Below, in pieces: positions 27,083 through 36,902 of a stretch of 64,000 bases of DNA (position 1 is its first letter; every line of letters begins with the position of its first letter). Origin of the DNA: Legionella steigerwaltii (GTDB taxonomy: Bacteria > Pseudomonadota > Gammaproteobacteria > Legionellales > Legionellaceae); contig NZ_LNYZ01000003.1 in assembly GCF_001468065.1 (NCBI RefSeq), positions 1 through 64,000 of the forward strand, in the 5' to 3' direction. The notes beneath the pieces are model-generated. The model was not told where the DNA came from, did no database searches, and saw nothing but the letters and a program-made list of their open reading frames with translations. Both the position numbers and the translations under genes were made by a program.

Positions 27083-28774
27083 AAGAAAGTCATTGTGATC
27101 CATTGCCAGTAATTGAGATTCTTTGTTGTAGTTTTCTGAAAATGAAATTAGTTCAAATCGATTTTTTTCACACCATCGAATTGCAGTAATTGTCGGTAGT
27201 GTGTCTTTATTGTTTAGAGCAGACCATTGGGCATGTTCTAACAATAGGCTGGCCGCATAAGTTTGTGCCAATGCATATGCAAGGTGTCGTGCACCAGTTT
27301 GTTGCTCTTCAATACTCATCTGAGGCATGGACTGAATGTGGTTTTTTAGTTTTTGCATCGCGTGCTGGGTTTTTACTTTAGACTGAATGAGCCCCTTATG
27401 ATTGATATGGCTCAGTCGATTGTGAATGTCATCAAGAAAAAATACTGCGGCATTCTCTTTATGAATCGCTCGCAAGGCATCAAGACTTAGAATATTCGTT
27501 GTTCCTTCCCATATTGAGAGCACTTGGGCATTTCTTAATAATTGTGGAAGACCCGTATCTTCAATATAACCTGCCCCACCAAAGGCTTCCAAAGCTTCGC
27601 TTATCAAGACGATTGCCCGTTTTGCTGTATAAAGTTTGACGAGAGGAGTCAAAAGCCTCAATACAGCTTGTTCTGCTTCCGTTGCTTCGTTTAATTCATC
27701 TTTGCCCAACAGTTCAATCGCATGGAACACTAGATGAAATGAGGCAGTAAAGTCTATTTGCATGTTTGCCAATGTTTCCAGATGGAGTACATGCTTTGAC
27801 AAGGTGTGGCCAAATGCGACACGTTTTGTTGCATAATCACGAGCAAGTGCAATGGCACGACGCATATAACCAACGGCGCAACAGGCATTATAAATGCGCG
27901 TAATATTAAATAGGGATGAAATTTTTTTAACCCCATCACCTGCTTTCCCAACAAGTAGAGCAGGGGCATTTTCCAGAGTTAACTCTGCAGTGGGTAGGGC
28001 ACGAGTACCTAGCTTGTCTTTTAGGCGATTGATGCGAATCCCATTCAGTTTGCCCATTTGATCTCGAAGCTCCAGGTAAAACAAACTTAATCCTTTACTG
28101 CCTTCAGGTGCACCCTCAATACGAGCAAGAGTCATGGCGATTTGGGACGTTGTGGCTGAAGTAAACCATTTAACGCCACTGAGGCGAAAATGGGTGCCAT
28201 CTGGCCTGGCAATGGTTGATGTACCACTGACATCAGAGCCACCTGTACGTTCAGTCATCCATTGGCCGGAGGTCCAGAAATAGGTGGGGTCTGAAGAAGT
28301 TAAATGGGGAAGCGCATGTTTTTTTAAGGATTCATCTGCATAAAGTTCTAATGCACGCGCAGCTCCATCAGTCATTGCGAGAGGGCATGTATAAATTGCT
28401 GATGAAGGATGAAATAAATACAATTTGGCAAATTGATGTATGCGTGATAGAGCAGCATGTTTGCGTTCATAACCAATGGCAATTAATTTTTCTTCTGCAG
28501 AGATTTTGTCGAGTTCTTTCCATGCGTGGGAAACCGCGATGCGGTCAATGCGCTTTCCCCAAGGATCATAAGGTATATGTCGAGGTGGACATGCTTCAGC
28601 TTCTTGTCCTAATTTATAGATGTCTTCAATGACTCGTTGACCTAGGTGATGCAATTCAGGTTGAATTTCGGTCAGCATGGAAGAAGGAAGCTTCCATTCT
28701 AAATAAGTCTTTAGAACTCGATCTTCATCGTATTGGTTACCCAAACTTGGGGGAGTTTGAAAAAAATCACTCAT
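27080..28774 (-). CDS. Acyl-CoA dehydrogenase, AidB-like
   Basis: A 564-residue FAD enzyme of the acyl-CoA dehydrogenase superfamily. [13 protein letters not shown] and the C-terminal [33 protein letters not shown] segments are the AidB-type marks. AidB in E. coli is linked to alkylation damage; the long N-terminal helical region (HLGQRV...) fits that branch. It could equally take part in fatty-acid oxidation, as a FadL porin and lipase lie divergently beside it. A GGGAATAG sequence precedes the ATG. Confidence 0.87.
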   Translation of the reverse strand: [564 protein letters not shown]

Positions 28775-29033
28775 AAATCTATTCCCTTAGATTTTTAAAT
28801 TTTATCTATCTTAACCGGTCTAAAGATAAGGGGCAATCTGCTGAGTCTGATACACAACCTGCACTCAAATCTGACTTTTCCCCAAGATTTTTTACTTGTG
28901 AGTAAATAAACCCTAGAAAGCATTTAATTTTTAACAAGAAAATAAAAATAAATTTGAACTTTTCTCGTAAATCTGACAAGGTAATTGCTGAGTTTTAAAA
29001 TGAAGCGCACTGAAATGAAGAAAGGAGTCTAAG

Positions 29034-30422
29034 TTGAGTAATTCACGTTTATTAAATAAGGAGTTTGCAGTTGCTGTTGTAATGGCTCAATTTTTTGTTA
29101 GCTTACCAGCATTTGCAGGTGGTTTTCAGTTGAATGAAACCAGTCCAAGTTTGCAAGGTTCCGCGATGGCCGGTTCTGCGGCAGCGAATAATGATGTTTC
29201 TGCATTATTTAACAACCCAGCAACATTATCTACACTACTGCAAGACCAGATATATGTTGGAGCAAGCGAGTTTGTTCCACAAATTAGCATGCAAGATGGC
29301 GCTGCTACCCATACATTTAGTGTACCAGGCATGCCACCATCAAGCATTGTTGGCGGCGTACAGGGAGACGCATCAGAACATAATATCACCAATGCAGTGT
29401 TTATCCCTCAAGGTTATATTGGCTGGCGTACTCCTATCGATAGGTTAACTCTGGGGTTAGCTGTTGTTGAGCCCTTCTACTTATATAACAAATATTCAGA
29501 AGACTCTGTTCTACGCTATGCATCCGTAAAAACCGAAATAAATTCTGTTGATATTAATCCTTCACTTGCTTACCAAGTTAATGAAAAACTGTTTGTGGGG
29601 GTTGGTTTTCAAGCCCAATATTTAAAAACAATTTTCTCTCATTTTGATGGAATCAACACAGGGGTTCCTCCTATTGATGAATTGATTGCCGCAACAGAAC
29701 CAACTCATTTGAAAAGTAATGGTTGGGGTTATGGCTATACTGTCGGTGGATTGTATCAGTTCGATCAGATGACACGTTTAGGGGTCAGTTATCGTTCGGA
29801 AATCAACACAAACCTGAGTGGTAACGGCGAACAATTTACAATTATTGGTGGTATGGTCCCTCCACCTCCGTTTACTTTTTTGTTCAATAGTGAAACCTCT
29901 GTAAGTAATACGCTTAGAACTCCCGGTGTATTAACTATTGGCCTTGCTCGTGATATCAATGAATGGACTCTTAAAGCAACAGCTCAAGTGACCTTCTGGG
30001 ATTATTTAGGTGATATTGTTGTTTCAACCCCAGATGCTTTTGAGACCGTTTATACTGTTCCTATGAAATGGCACAATACATTTTTTGGTTCTTTAGGTGC
30101 TGATTATCGTTACAACTCTTCTCTAACTGTACGTGGAGGATTTGCCTGGGATCAGTCACCAATAAATTCTGAAAATCGTACTCCGCTTATTCCTGACTCA
30201 GATCAATATTGGTTGAATTTTGGATTGACTTATTTAGTAAACAACCATTTCTCGATCGATGGAGCTTATTCACATATTTTTATTCATAAGCAATCTGTGA
30301 ATGTCACTCAGGTCAATGAATTTATTCCTGATATGACGGCACCATTAGAAATTAATCAGGTTAGTGCCGACTACAAAGGTTCGGAGAATATCTTTTCACT
30401 GGGCTTACGCTACAGCTGTTAA
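29034..30422 (+). CDS. FadL/OmpP1-family outer-membrane transporter
   Basis: A 462-residue beta-barrel porin for long-chain fatty acids or other hydrophobic compounds. After the signal peptide (about 28 residues, ending PAFA-GG) the mature start GGFQLNETSP and GSAMAGSAAANNDVSALFNN match the FadL N-terminal hatch, including the NPA motif. The start codon is TTG with an AAGGAG site. The protein ends LGLRYSC, so it lacks the usual terminal aromatic residue of outer-membrane proteins (the penultimate aromatic is Tyr). It is co-directional with the GDSL lipase 22 bases downstream. Confidence 0.9.
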   Translation: MSNSRLLNKEFAVAVVMAQFFVSLPAFAGGFQLNETSPSLQGSAMAGSAAANNDVSALFNNPATLSTLLQDQIYVGASEFVPQISMQDGAATHTFSVPGMPPSSIVGGVQGDASEHNITNAVFIPQGYIGWRTPIDRLTLGLAVVEPFYLYNKYSEDSVLRYASVKTEINSVDINPSLAYQVNEKLFVGVGFQAQYLKTIFSHFDGINTGVPPIDELIAATEPTHLKSNGWGYGYTVGGLYQFDQMTRLGVSYRSEINTNLSGNGEQFTIIGGMVPPPPFTFLFNSETSVSNTLRTPGVLTIGLARDINEWTLKATAQVTFWDYLGDIVVSTPDAFETVYTVPMKWHNTFFGSLGADYRYNSSLTVRGGFAWDQSPINSENRTPLIPDSDQYWLNFGLTYLVNNHFSIDGAYSHIFIHKQSVNVTQVNEFIPDMTAPLEINQVSADYKGSENIFSLGLRYSC

Positions 30423-30444
30423 GTCATTATAAGGAGATAATTGA

Positions 30445-31554
30445 ATGTTAGCCAAAATTAGAAAAATGATATTACATGCCAAAACACGGATGACGGTGTT
30501 GGTGGGTATGTTTTCATTATGCTGTACTCTGCCCAATATCGCGCAAGCAGTTCCATTTAGTGAAATTAGCCAGGTAGTATTTTTTGGTGATAGTTTAACG
30601 GATAGCGGTTTTAATAACACTTTTACAACTGCAGCTGGAATTCCTGATAAAGCTCCTACTTTTACTACCTTTAATGGCTATACTTGGGCTCAGTATGTTG
30701 CGAATGATATCTTAGGGGTTCCTCTTCTACCTCCAGGCACCTTATTCCCAGCACTTAATGATAAGATGACCAACAACACAACCCCTCTCTTTATGGACCC
30801 AACCAAGCCGCCTTTTCCACCCCCCGTGCTGCTACCTAATGGGTTTAATTATGCCGCTGGAGGGGCTAGAACTGCAGAAGAACCTGGCGTAAGCATTTTT
30901 TATTGGGCTCCATCTGTTGCACGACAAGTTACAAACTACTTGAGTACCGCACCACAAAAACTGGATCCCAAAGCAATGTACTTCATTTGGTCAGGTGCCA
31001 ACGACATACTTTTTGGAATTCAGGAACAACTTAATCCAATTGCGTTCATGCAGTTGATCGACGTTACTACAACTCAAATTAAAGAGCAGGTTGAGGCACT
31101 GGCTGAACGAGGTGCTCAAAGAATTGTAGTCTTGTCTCTACCTAACATCGGCGTTACTCCATTCATAAACGGATTGGCTGTAACAATAGGGGATCCAACG
31201 CTTCCTGGAAATATAAAAAATCTCAGTTATATGTTTGATTCTCTGTTAAAACAAAAGCTAGGTACTGTTTCGAAGCGTTATAAAAAGCACCATGAAGTAA
31301 AAATTTTATATTTTGACACTTATACCGCTTTGGATAACTTAATTAGTAATGCAGAAGCAGGGGAGCCCACAGTCGTGAGTGGAATACCTTTTTTATTTGA
31401 GAATGTTACAAGTCCTGTCTGCACTGCGCCAATAGCTATTCTATGTCAGCAGACCTCAAATAATTTTCTTTTTGCTGATGGTGTTCATCCTACTGATATG
31501 GCCCACCGCGCATTATCGTTGGAAGTAGAAAATCAAATCAGACAATGGGCATAA
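30445..31554 (+). CDS. Exported GDSL lipase/acyltransferase
   Basis: A 369-residue SGNH hydrolase. A signal peptide (about 1-35) precedes GDSLTDSG with nucleophile S50; the other blocks are NYAAGGART, WSGANDIL and ADGVHPTDMAH with D345 and H348. The PlaA/PlaC/PlaD enzymes of Legionella, which are phospholipases and acyltransferases, share this organisation; I cannot say which one this is. Only 22 bases separate it from the FadL-like gene, suggesting that released fatty acids are taken up by the partner. A GGAGAT ribosome site is present. Confidence 0.88.
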   Translation: MLAKIRKMILHAKTRMTVLVGMFSLCCTLPNIAQAVPFSEISQVVFFGDSLTDSGFNNTFTTAAGIPDKAPTFTTFNGYTWAQYVANDILGVPLLPPGTLFPALNDKMTNNTTPLFMDPTKPPFPPPVLLPNGFNYAAGGARTAEEPGVSIFYWAPSVARQVTNYLSTAPQKLDPKAMYFIWSGANDILFGIQEQLNPIAFMQLIDVTTTQIKEQVEALAERGAQRIVVLSLPNIGVTPFINGLAVTIGDPTLPGNIKNLSYMFDSLLKQKLGTVSKRYKKHHEVKILYFDTYTALDNLISNAEAGEPTVVSGIPFLFENVTSPVCTAPIAILCQQTSNNFLFADGVHPTDMAHRALSLEVENQIRQWA

Positions 31555-31560
31555 TGTAGT

Positions 31561-31670
31561 CACCCATCACCCCTAGCCCCTCTCCCATTACTGGGAGAGG
31601 GGAAGTTATTTTTAAAGAAAGCTATTAATTAAACAAAGCTCTCTTCTCCCCGATAGGGCGGATGTGGGAG
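31561..31670. repeat. Family II palindromic repeat, diverged copy
   Basis: CCCCTAGCCCCTCTCCCATT with the pairing TACTGGGAGAGGGG, followed by an A+T-rich spacer and a CTTCTCCCCGATAGGGCGGA tail. It lies directly after the lipase gene. Confidence 0.65.
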
Positions 31671-31737
31671 ATTCTAGAAACTTTGCTTCGGAATAACAGT
31701 CACGTTACACTGTATTTTTTATGTAGGGTAAACATTG

Positions 31738-32592
31738 ATGAAACTGAGAACACATAATCTTTTAACTTGGATTCCTCATCTTTTCTTGTTTTATAAAGAA
31801 AAAGTATTTCGAAAATTATTGCCCATCACAATTTTTATCATCATCTATGCCGTAATCATTGCTAGTTTTTTTGAAAATGCTACCCGTCATAATCTAGGTC
31901 AATTTCATCTGATTTTTAGCTTTATCCTGACTATAGTTATTAGTTTTAGAGTAAACGCAAGTTATTCGCGTTGGTGGGAAGGAAGAATTTTATGGGGTTC
32001 AATTGTTAATAATTGTCGAAACTTAGGTCTAAAATTTGATACTTTTATTGGCTTACATGAATGCCCTGAGTTTTACGAATTGTTGAAAAAATTACCGATT
32101 ATCATCAAAGCCCATTTACGAAAAGAAAGTAGGGAGGTGCAAACAGAGTTGCTTTCTTTGTGCATTCATGAATTTGAGGGGAAACATCCAGTTCTACTAG
32201 TGACTAAAAAAATGTATCAAATACTTAATCAACTACGCCAAGAAAATAAGTTACAACTGGAACAATACCTGGCTTTGGACACTCATATGGCCAATTTGAT
32301 TGATATGACGGGAGGTTGTGAACGAATCGCAAATACCCATGTGCCACCAGCTTTTGCTTTTTTTGTAAAACAAGCATTACTTTTTTATACCATTATGTTC
32401 CCTTTTGGTTGGATAGATACATTTGGATTTTTTATTATCCCGATGATGGTTATGATTGTATATATTTTATTGGGTCTGGAAATATTATCTGAGGATTTGG
32501 AGGAGCCTTTTGGTAAGGAAGACAACGATTTACCATTAAGTGCTATCGCAAAAAATATTGTTAAAAATATAGAGCAAATCGCTGAATCCTAG
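31738..32592 (+). CDS. Bestrophin-family anion channel (UPF0187)
   Basis: About 284 residues. The N-terminal pattern (ITIFIIIYAVIIASFF, then FRVNASYSRWWEGR and WGSIVNNCRNLG) is that of bacterial bestrophin homologues, which form pentameric anion or cation channels in the inner membrane. Four hydrophobic segments are visible, the last pair at about residues 210-245. The start is the ATG right after an in-frame TTG. It appears to be a single gene. Confidence 0.85.
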   Translation: MKLRTHNLLTWIPHLFLFYKEKVFRKLLPITIFIIIYAVIIASFFENATRHNLGQFHLIFSFILTIVISFRVNASYSRWWEGRILWGSIVNNCRNLGLKFDTFIGLHECPEFYELLKKLPIIIKAHLRKESREVQTELLSLCIHEFEGKHPVLLVTKKMYQILNQLRQENKLQLEQYLALDTHMANLIDMTGGCERIANTHVPPAFAFFVKQALLFYTIMFPFGWIDTFGFFIIPMMVMIVYILLGLEILSEDLEEPFGKEDNDLPLSAIAKNIVKNIEQIAES

Positions 32593-32758
32593 ATGAGATT
32601 AAACGTCCAGCATACTTTCTTTAGAAGGAGGCGTGCTCTTGAAAAAAATAAATGCATAGGTTAATTTTTTAATAAAAACAATTTATTACCTATATTAAAG
32701 GCAGGCTTCATATATAATCCCTGAAGCGGCATATTCATCATGAGATAAGGAGATTCAA

Positions 32759-33394
32759 ATGACACGTGAAAATACATCTGTTCAAGAGCATTGTCACATA
32801 CATCCAAATAAACGCATTTCTTGGACAGCTGTTTTTGCTGGTGCATTAACCGCATTAGGACTCAGTTTTTTATTGAATCTTTTGGGAATTGCGATAGGAC
32901 TAAGTGCCTTTAAAACCATGAGTAATGGTTCAGTCATCGCGGCTGTAAGTGGAATGTTGGGAATCATTATAGGTGTTGTGATTTCTTCGCTTGTTGCAGG
33001 ATATACTGCTGGTTATTTGGGACGTTTGTATTGTCCAGAGCGTAATTTAGGGGTCGTTTATGGTTTTATTACTTGGGTTATTGCACTAATCTTAGGAGCT
33101 ATATTGATAGGACTTTTAAGTCAATCTGTAGCAACCTATACCAATTCCATTTCCCGTACTGTAGTGGCAGTTCCAGTGACAGTGAATCAAATTTCAACTC
33201 CAGTAGGTACTACCAAAATTTCTTCTGCAATGAAAAATGGGCAGAATGAAGCTGTTGTAGAGGTTAATGTGACACCCACTAATCTTACTTCAGGAGCATT
33301 TATAATGTTCACGCTCTTTTTCTTGGGTGCTATCTTCACTTGTGTAGGGGCGAGTTGGGGAATGCGTTGTAAGAGAGATGATGACACAATGTAA
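32759..33394 (+). CDS. Polytopic membrane protein, unknown
   Basis: A 211-residue protein with four hydrophobic segments: about 23-45, 60-85, 95-120 and 178-200. Small residues in the helices (GALTALGLSFLLNLLGIAIG) suggest tight packing. The loop between helices three and four (about 120-175) is polar and threonine-rich, probably periplasmic. No family name can be given. It has its own unit, closed by a hairpin shared with the convergent gene. Confidence 0.65.
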   Translation: MTRENTSVQEHCHIHPNKRISWTAVFAGALTALGLSFLLNLLGIAIGLSAFKTMSNGSVIAAVSGMLGIIIGVVISSLVAGYTAGYLGRLYCPERNLGVVYGFITWVIALILGAILIGLLSQSVATYTNSISRTVVAVPVTVNQISTPVGTTKISSAMKNGQNEAVVEVNVTPTNLTSGAFIMFTLFFLGAIFTCVGASWGMRCKRDDDTM

Positions 33395-33409
33395 AATAAT
33401 CAACATTTC

Positions 33410-33446
33410 TGCCTACATTCTTTGGAATGTAGGCAAAGAATTTTTA
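33410..33446. terminator. Bidirectional rho-independent terminator
   Basis: TGCCTACATTC pairs with GAATGTAGGCA around a TTTG loop, followed by AAAGAATTTTTATT. It sits in the 52-base gap between two convergent genes and suits both. Confidence 0.8.
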
Positions 33447-33845
33447 TTAATTGTTGCAATTAAAATCATAAGGAAATACCACGGAAACACTATTATCTGG
33501 ACCATTTAAAATGACCGGTCCTGCTTTTAAAACACATTGACCAATAATAGGTCCTTGAAACAAAGAGTTTAATGGCGTTGAATATAAGGTTGCGCTGATG
33601 GTTAGAGGAGCTGAAGAACAAGGTATTCTATCTATAAATTGAGGTGCTTTTCCACCACCCAGAGTAAGCGATCTGCCTAATCCAAATTCATTAGTCACAT
33701 TAAATGCAACATTTTGATCAAATTGCACGGGTGGGGTAGCCACTGCAACTTCTACTTTGCAACTCAAATCCTCATTGGCATATGCAGGAAGAAAAGCAGA
33801 GAAACTAATAAGAGACAATGTGGCTACGATCACTTTTTTCAACAT
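33447..33845 (-). CDS. Small exported protein, unknown
   Basis: A 132-residue protein with a signal peptide (about 1-23, ending AYA-NE) and a GAGGAG ribosome site. The mature protein has four cysteines (LSCKVE, PCSS, QCVL, FNCNN) and beta-strand character. No family is recognised. Export points to a periplasmic or type II-secreted role. Confidence 0.65.
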   Translation of the reverse strand: MLKKVIVATLSLISFSAFLPAYANEDLSCKVEVAVATPPVQFDQNVAFNVTNEFGLGRSLTLGGGKAPQFIDRIPCSSAPLTISATLYSTPLNSLFQGPIIGQCVLKAGPVILNGPDNSVSVVFPYDFNCNN

Positions 33846-34127
33846 AATAAACTCCTCATGGATTTGGATTTAATTGAATCTGACAATGATACTACTTAAC
33901 ACGCGAAGATCTTAGAATGATTTATAACTTTACAATGAATTGACACTCACGTAACCATAAAATAAGCAATAGACCCAATAATTTAACATATGGATAATTA
34001 TTGGTCAGTCACGATATACGTTTAAAATGAATAAATTCTGCGCTTACATTGGAAAGATTTTTGAAACTGTTATATTAATTCAATTGAATCATAATAGGCC
34101 CTAATAAAATTTGAAGAAAGGGGAATA

Positions 34128-34910
34128 ATGGCTACTATAACCATCCTTAAAAGCAACCAATTTACTCGATTCATTCTGACGTGGGTCATAGGATTGATTG
34201 GCATGGCTCAAGCTTATGCGTTTGTACCCAATGCCAGCAAACAAATCCATGAAGTATCTTCCACATCGCAAGTTAAACCAGAACATCATCGGGAAATCGT
34301 CGTGTTAATCCATGGTTTGATGCGTACATCGCTTAGTATGTGGCCATTAAAAAATTATTTGAAAAGGCAAGGATATGAGGTTTACTCCTACAGTTATCCG
34401 TCTCCAAAATACAGTATTGAAGAGCATGGGGTCTTTTTAAATCAGTTTATTAAAAATTTATTAGAAAAAAATCCGGGTGTTAAAATTAATTTTATCACCC
34501 ATAGCCTTGGAGGTATTATTACTCGTCAGGCCTTATCCGACTGGTCGCCAAGACAATTAAAAAATATAGGTTGCCTCATTATGCTTGCACCACCAAATCA
34601 AGGCTCAAAACTGGCAAAACTGTCTACTAAAATATTCCCTATGTTTACTTCCCCAATAAAACCATTGGCTGAATTGAGTTCCGATCACGCATCGTACGTA
34701 CACCGCGTACCTGTGCCAAATATTAAAATAGGAATTATAGCAGGGCGCTATGATGCGAAAGTCCCTCCTGAGTCGGCACGTTTGCAAGGACAAAATGATC
34801 CGATTATTGTTAACTCCAATCATACCTTTATTATGAATAATGCAAAAAGCAGAGAATTAATCATGAGTTTTTTAAAAACAGGAACATTTGCACAAGTAGC
34901 AGAGCGTTAA
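34128..34910 (+). CDS. Exported alpha/beta-hydrolase lipase
   Basis: A 260-residue lipase-like hydrolase. A signal or anchor segment spans about 15-31. The oxyanion HG pair is at 62-63 and the nucleophile is S126 in THSLGG; an aspartate in AGRYDAKV and a histidine in NSNHTF complete a likely triad. It resembles triacylglycerol lipases and EstA/YheT-like membrane-associated hydrolases; substrate is unknown. A family I repeat follows twelve bases after the stop. Confidence 0.82.
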   Translation: MATITILKSNQFTRFILTWVIGLIGMAQAYAFVPNASKQIHEVSSTSQVKPEHHREIVVLIHGLMRTSLSMWPLKNYLKRQGYEVYSYSYPSPKYSIEEHGVFLNQFIKNLLEKNPGVKINFITHSLGGIITRQALSDWSPRQLKNIGCLIMLAPPNQGSKLAKLSTKIFPMFTSPIKPLAELSSDHASYVHRVPVPNIKIGIIAGRYDAKVPPESARLQGQNDPIIVNSNHTFIMNNAKSRELIMSFLKTGTFAQVAER

Positions 34911-34922
34911 TGCTAAAAAATT

Positions 34923-35016
34923 GTAGCCTGGGTGAAGGCAAAGCCGTAACCCGGGTTTCGGATAAAAAAAATCACGCGCCTCTATCCCGGGTTTCGCTGC
35001 GCTGCACCCAGGCTAC
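34923..35016. repeat. Family I palindromic repeat, full copy
   Basis: GTAGCCTGGGTGAAGGCAAA begins a slightly mutated left arm, and GCTGCGCTGCACCCAGGCTA belongs to an intact right arm. It lies between convergent genes. Confidence 0.85.
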
Positions 35017-35108
35017 AACGATCACAGGCAACGTAAATTTTCGTTAAAAGACTGCATTTAAAGACAGTATCTACATTTAATTTGATTTGTTGTATTTGAG
35101 CTTGGTGG

Positions 35109-35549
35109 CTACCAAATGGTCATCGCCATTTCTAGGTCTTGTTCTTCAGTTTCGGTACCCCAATCATAATCTGTTCCCTCATCATAACCTCGAATCATAG
35201 AGCTCAATGTACGGAGAATAAAAATAACTGGATGAATAACAATACTGACAGTACTGAGTGCACAACCTACTAAATCGTCGACAAGCTCTAAGGCGTGACC
35301 TGGTAAACTGGGCCAAGAAAAAGGATTTAAAAGATAAAATGGGGTGATCAATACTCGTAATAAAAATGCAGATAAATCATATAGAGCACGCAATATATGG
35401 CAAAAAAAGCTGGTAATTGCATCGAGATGAAAACCGAAATTATAATAAGGATAAAGTTTGAACTCAGCATAAATTGCTGAAGCTGCTATGCGTGTTGCAC
35501 TAAAAAAAGTACTCAGAATAACTCTCCTGAGAAACAACAAAGCGCCCAT
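35109..35549 (-). CDS. Small hydrophobic protein, unknown
   Basis: A 146-residue protein with hydrophobic stretches throughout residues 1-115 (for example FFCHILRALYDLSAFLLRVL and STVSIVIHPVIFILRTL) and an acidic tail rich in Asp and Glu. It is probably a peripheral or monotopic membrane protein, with many amphipathic helices. No family is recognised. The AGATAAG sequence before the ATG is a weak ribosome site. Confidence 0.5.
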   Translation of the reverse strand: MGALLFLRRVILSTFFSATRIAASAIYAEFKLYPYYNFGFHLDAITSFFCHILRALYDLSAFLLRVLITPFYLLNPFSWPSLPGHALELVDDLVGCALSTVSIVIHPVIFILRTLSSMIRGYDEGTDYDWGTETEEQDLEMAMTIW

Positions 35550-35714
35550 CTTATCTCATTTTTGCTCATGACGCTACTTATTTGACTTCTGAAATCAAAG
35601 GTATATTTACTATTCTAAACAAGTACTTACCAATGAAGATTTGAATAATTAACTGGCCAATAATTTATAGCAAAATATTAATAAGATTTTATTACTAGGA
35701 ACCTTAATCTTAAT

Positions 35715-35755
35715 AATTGGCCAAGATAGTAGAATTGTAAACAGACCCTTCTCTA
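35715..35755. repeat. Family III half-repeat
   Basis: One arm only: on the minus strand AGGGTCTGTTTACAATTCTA followed by CTATCTTGGCCAA, matching the outer half of the other family III elements. The UspA-like gene stops with a TAG at its outer edge. Confidence 0.6.
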
Positions 35756-36184
35756 ACCTCTGACCAGCAATACAGGGGTTTTGGAGATTCGAATGACTTC
35801 CTCAGCCACACTTCCTGTAAGGAGATGATGAATTCCTCGACGACCATGAGTCCCTATAACAATTAAATCAGCAGACAAGCTTGTTGCTTCATCAATCAGT
35901 TTTTCCGCAATTTGAGACTTTGATGGGATTAGCTCAGAAAGTTTCATTTCAAACTCTACTTTCGCACGACTAAGTATTCTCTTCATTGAATTTAAAAGTT
36001 CCTGCCCTTTATTCCTAGTTAATTCAACAAATGCGTCGCGATCGACATCACCTTCATACAGTGTATCAATTATATGAATCACATAAAGTTTGGAGTTTTG
36101 GCTTTTTGCAAGTTTAATGGCTTCTTTTAAAGCTAAAGTGGAGGCTTTGGTGTCATCCACTGCTACTATAATTTGTTTGTACAT
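35753..36184 (-). CDS. Universal stress protein, UspA family
   Basis: A 143-residue single-domain Usp. The ATP-binding signature is present as GTHGRRGIHHLLTGSVAEEV (G-2x-G-9x-G-S), and the N-terminal IIVAVDDT strand is typical. Such proteins help cells survive stress and stasis, often by binding ATP. It sits at the edge of the efflux block and has an AAGGAAG ribosome site. The stop lies at a family III repeat edge. Confidence 0.9.
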   Translation of the reverse strand: MYKQIIVAVDDTKASTLALKEAIKLAKSQNSKLYVIHIIDTLYEGDVDRDAFVELTRNKGQELLNSMKRILSRAKVEFEMKLSELIPSKSQIAEKLIDEATSLSADLIVIGTHGRRGIHHLLTGSVAEEVIRISKTPVLLVRG

Positions 36185-36266
36185 AGATGAGACTTCCTTG
36201 CCAGTAAAATGATTTATTTTATTTATTTAATAATACCCTAGCTTTGCTTGCTTGCAATAATACATT

Positions 36267-36725
36267 CTACATATCCGGACGTTTAATCCAATTGATAAGC
36301 CATTTTCCTTCATTTGCTCGCTCAAGGCAGGCAACCGTTCCCGGGATAAAAGCAACAAGAGCTTTGTCCTCATCAAGGACAACAAGTTTACCAACTAATT
36401 TACCCATAAAAGGCATGTGTCCCACATACATGATATTGTGTTGTTGCTCATTTACTTCAGCTACAAGCGGATCCACATCATCTAAAGGCTCCAGACCTTG
36501 ATGAAACTCTATTTCTCTGGGAAAGGCTAAATTAGATGCCAGGATTGACGCAGTTTGTTCGGCTCTACGTTTGCCGCTGTGGAATAGATGAGCAATTTCT
36601 ATTTTTTTATGACTAAGAAAATGACTTAAATGCTCAATGTCAGTTATTCCTTTTTTACTCAGTGATTGTTGGGGATCAATTTCTTTTCCCAGGCTTTCCC
36701 CATGTTGAACAAGATATATTTTCAT
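36267..36725 (-). CDS. sixA: Phosphohistidine phosphatase, SixA family
   Basis: A 152-residue histidine phosphatase. The catalytic motif is VQHGES with H8 (Gln replaces the common Arg of RHG), and a second arginine-bearing block SGKRRAEQTA and the late GHMPFMGKL histidine complete the phosphate pocket. SixA removes phosphate from histidine of phosphotransfer domains in E. coli. Its target here is unknown. It lies 82 bases after the UspA gene start in the same direction. Confidence 0.8.
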   Translation of the reverse strand: MKIYLVQHGESLGKEIDPQQSLSKKGITDIEHLSHFLSHKKIEIAHLFHSGKRRAEQTASILASNLAFPREIEFHQGLEPLDDVDPLVAEVNEQQHNIMYVGHMPFMGKLVGKLVVLDEDKALVAFIPGTVACLERANEGKWLINWIKRPDM

Positions 36726-36902
36726 TATGGTTCCTTCCTAACTAAAATTGTAACCTAAGTATAGTTAATGAAAACAAGCTTAATTTGTAGTTCAACATAA
36801 AAAATAACTTTATTTTTTTATGTTGATAGTTCGAACTGGAATAACGTTCATTTAGTGTTATAAAAGCCATTAAAATTCCGTTTATATCGAACTTACATTA
36901 GT

